A stretch of DNA of 64,000 nucleotides. Origin: Hoeflea sp. 108. Its GTDB lineage: Bacteria > Pseudomonadota > Alphaproteobacteria > Rhizobiales > Rhizobiaceae. The translations under genes and the position numbers were made by a program. Position 1 is the first letter of the stretch. Each line of letters begins with the position of its first letter. Shown piece after piece: positions 61,903-64,000 of the stretch. The stretch lies in the NCBI RefSeq assembly GCF_000372965.1, contig NZ_KB890024.1:3102839-3166838 (forward strand), in the 5' to 3' direction. Below the pieces are notes generated by a model. That model did not search any database. It saw only the letters and a list, made by a program, of their open reading frames with translations, and was not told where the DNA came from.

Positions 61903-64000
61903 ATGATACGTGCGGCGCGCGCTTTTCCATTGTTGGTGATTCTGCTTCTTGCCTGGACCTTCGGCGCCATGGCGCAGAGCCGGCATGTAGTGACCAGCGA
62001 CAATGGCGACTATTTCGGCTTCGACCTGCGCTCGGAGCAGAACGTCACGCTCGACCAGTGCCAGACGACATGTCTCGGCGACCAGGCCTGCCGCGCCTTC
62101 ACCTACAACACCAAGGCGAAATGGTGTTTCCTCAAGTCCGACTTCGCCGTTCTCAAGCCCTTCACCGGCGCTGTCGCCGGAAAGGTCGTGCCGATCAGCG
62201 GCGATCCCGACATCGGCGCCCCAGCCGAGCTGTCCTTCTTCCCGGCCTCGATGGTCGAGGAAGCCCGCCAGTTCCGCAACGGCCTGACCGCCAATGGCGT
62301 CGTCAACCCGGACCTCGGGCTGGCAGCACTTACGGACGCCGGCGAAACCGCCCTGCAGTCGAATGACGGCCAGACCGCGATGCAGAAGTTCCGCGCCGCA
62401 GCCATCATCCTGCCTGACGACACCGCGATCTGGATCAGGCTCGCCCGCGCCGTGCAGATCGCCTCGCCCAACAACGGCGACGAAACGGCTACCCTGCCGC
62501 GCGACAGCACCTCGACCGCCTACAACGCCTATCTCCTGTCGCGCACGGCCGCCGACCGGGCAGAAAGCCTGACGCTTCTGGCGCGCGGGCTCGACAAGCG
62601 CGACATGTTCCGCCCGGCCCTACGGGCCTATGAGGCGAGCCTGGCGCTCGACAATTCCGCCTCGGTCCGCGCCGAATACGAAGACCTCAAGGCGCGAAAG
62701 GGCTTCCGCGTCGTCGAGCACAGCATCGATGCCGACACCAGTTCGCCGCGCGTCTGCGCCCAGTTCTCCGAGGCTCTCGTCAAGACCGGCGTCGACTATG
62801 CGCCTTTCGTCACCGTCGACGACCAGGCGCCCAAGGGCATCGAGGCCAAGGACCAGCAGATCTGCGTGGAAGGTCTGGAGCACGGCAAGCACTACCGCGT
62901 CACCTTCCGCCCCGGCCTGCCGGCGGCAATCGGCGAGGTGCTGACCGCGCCCGTCGTGCTGTCAGTCTATGTCCAGGACCGTGGGCAGTCGGCCCGCTTC
63001 ACCGGCGACAGCTTCGTCTTGCCCTCGACCGCCCGCCGCGGCATTCCCGTCGTCACCGTCAACATGGCCGTGGCCGACATGAAGCTCTTCCGCGTCGGCG
63101 ACCGCTCGCTGGCCCAGCTTCTGTCCGGCTACCAGTTCCTGCGCCAGCTCGACGGCTATGATCTCTCCAACATCTCCGACCAGATGGGCACGCCCGTCTG
63201 GGAAGGCCAGCTGGCGATTGCCAACGAGCTGAACAAGGAGGTGACGACCTCCTTCCCTGTCGACGAAGCCCTGCCCAACCGCAAGCCCGGCGTCTATGTG
63301 CTGACGGCACAGGCGGTCGACGACAAGAGCGACAGCTGGTCGAGCAAGGCGACGCAGTGGTTCGTCGTCTCCGACATCGGCCTATCGACCTACACCGGTG
63401 AGGACGGCCTGAACGTCTTCGCCCGCTCGCTGGCGACAGCCAAGCCGATTGCCGACACGGAACTGACCCTGCTTGCCCGCAACAACGAGGTCCTGGGCAC
63501 GGCCAAGACCGATGCCGAAGGCCGTGCCACCTTCACCGCCGGCCTGACCCGCGGTGACGGCGGCATGGCGCCGGCCGTGCTGATGGCGAGCCAGGGCAGT
63601 GACGATTTCGTCTTCCTCGACATGACCCGCGCCGGCTTCGACCTGTCGGATCGCGGCGTCGCCGGCCGCGCCTCGCCAGGGGCGCTCGACGTCTATGCCT
63701 GGACCGAGCGCGGCATCTACCGCGTCGGCGAGACCGTGCATGCAGCCGCCCTTGCCCGCGACGACGCGGCCAGGGCCGCCGACAGCCTGCCTTTGACCTT
63801 CATCTTCACCCGCCCCGACGGCGTCGAGGACCGGCGCATCGTCAGCCAGGGCGGCAATGCGGGCGGCCACGCCGTCGACTTGGCGCTGTCCTCGGCTGCG
63901 ATGCGCGGCACCTGGACGCTGTCGATCTACACCGACCCCAAGCAGCCGGCGGTGGCCAGCCAGATGTTCCTGGTCGAGGACTTCGTGCCCGACCGCATCG
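61903..64000 (+). CDS. Bacterial alpha-2-macroglobulin with N-terminal PAN/Apple-like domain (cut by window edge)
   Basis: The frame is open from ATG 61903 (or 61900) to the window end: 699 codons, no stop. GGAGG at 61893-61897 precedes it. A signal peptide ends near GAMAQS (residue 24). Cys53, Cys57, Cys63 and Cys75 in DQCQTTCLGDQACRAFTYNT and WCFL form a PAN/Apple-like disulfide domain. MG-type modules follow, with WTERGIYRVGETVHAAALARD (about 605-625), a bait-proximal signature of bacterial alpha-2-macroglobulins. These trap proteases in the periplasm, often beside a PBP1C gene; that gene and any thioester motif would lie beyond the window. Confidence 0.88.
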   Translation, partial: MIRAARAFPLLVILLLAWTFGAMAQSRHVVTSDNGDYFGFDLRSEQNVTLDQCQTTCLGDQACRAFTYNTKAKWCFLKSDFAVLKPFTGAVAGKVVPISGDPDIGAPAELSFFPASMVEEARQFRNGLTANGVVNPDLGLAALTDAGETALQSNDGQTAMQKFRAAAIILPDDTAIWIRLARAVQIASPNNGDETATLPRDSTSTAYNAYLLSRTAADRAESLTLLARGLDKRDMFRPALRAYEASLALDNSASVRAEYEDLKARKGFRVVEHSIDADTSSPRVCAQFSEALVKTGVDYAPFVTVDDQAPKGIEAKDQQICVEGLEHGKHYRVTFRPGLPAAIGEVLTAPVVLSVYVQDRGQSARFTGDSFVLPSTARRGIPVVTVNMAVADMKLFRVGDRSLAQLLSGYQFLRQLDGYDLSNISDQMGTPVWEGQLAIANELNKEVTTSFPVDEALPNRKPGVYVLTAQAVDDKSDSWSSKATQWFVVSDIGLSTYTGEDGLNVFARSLATAKPIADTELTLLARNNEVLGTAKTDAEGRATFTAGLTRGDGGMAPAVLMASQGSDDFVFLDMTRAGFDLSDRGVAGRASPGALDVYAWTERGIYRVGETVHAAALARDDAARAADSLPLTFIFTRPDGVEDRRIVSQGGNAGGHAVDLALSSAAMRGTWTLSIYTDPKQPAVASQMFLVEDFVPDRI

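Overview
The window is a dense, high-GC chromosomal segment with short gaps and many 1-4 base overlaps. The protein families point to an alphaproteobacterium of the order Hyphomicrobiales (Rhizobiales), most likely Phyllobacteriaceae and Mesorhizobium- or Aminobacter-like. They include TamAB beside an alpha-2-macroglobulin, an ArsR-methyltransferase fusion next to metF, a RutR-controlled reductive pyrimidine pathway, EF-hand proteins and small intergenic inverted-repeat elements. The taxonomic call is inference. I found no rRNA, tRNA, CRISPR array, prophage or intact insertion sequence.

Layout. 0-6.3 kb: N-terminus of a serine hydrolase (cut by the window edge), a GH25 lysozyme-like lipoprotein, a lytic transglycosylase, an NAD-dependent epimerase bracketed by heptamer tandem repeats, a group IV ornithine/lysine decarboxylase and an EamA exporter. 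6.4-8.8 kb: an orphan operator-like palindrome, a complete transcription unit for a 28-residue membrane peptide, and an ArsR-methyltransferase/metF operon with a palindromic operator, facing trmO. 8.8-18 kb: housekeeping and hypothetical genes (trmO, DUF2293, MOSC, KASIII, tam, ettA, DUF2461, a cation efflux protein, a methyltransferase). 18-29.3 kb: a GGDEF-EAL protein, an ABC-2 exporter, an alpha/beta hydrolase, a CaiB transferase coupled to a TPP enzyme, and a GT2-LAB_N-GT39 operon resembling lipid-linked sugar systems for lipopolysaccharide. 29.4-30.1 kb: an EthD-like gene and a broken IS5-type transposase.

30.1-46.3 kb is mainly a reductive pyrimidine catabolism locus. PreT/PreA reduce uracil or thymine, dihydropyrimidinase opens the ring, a Zn amidohydrolase removes the carbamoyl group, and an omega-amino acid transaminase handles beta-alanine. 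An NMT1-type ABC transporter (one binding protein, two different permeases, one ATPase) probably supplies the substrate. A RutR regulator is encoded divergently, and two matching operator-like sites lie upstream of the transaminase and of preT. Unrelated genes split the locus: an EF-hand protein with an N-terminal ribbon-helix-helix-like segment, a low-GC hypothetical gene beside a DoxX fragment, a DoxX gene and a CMD-Rrf2 gene pair, an Inh-like inhibitor and a SnoaL-like protein.

46.6-64 kb: a two-domain VOC protein, a 259 bp palindromic element, a divergent arginase-family protein, a peptide-type ABC transporter operon (Tat-exported binding protein, two permeases, a double ATPase) containing a 155 bp element with perfect 26 bp ends, the tamA-tamB pair, and a divergent alpha-2-macroglobulin with an N-terminal PAN/Apple-like domain that runs off the window.
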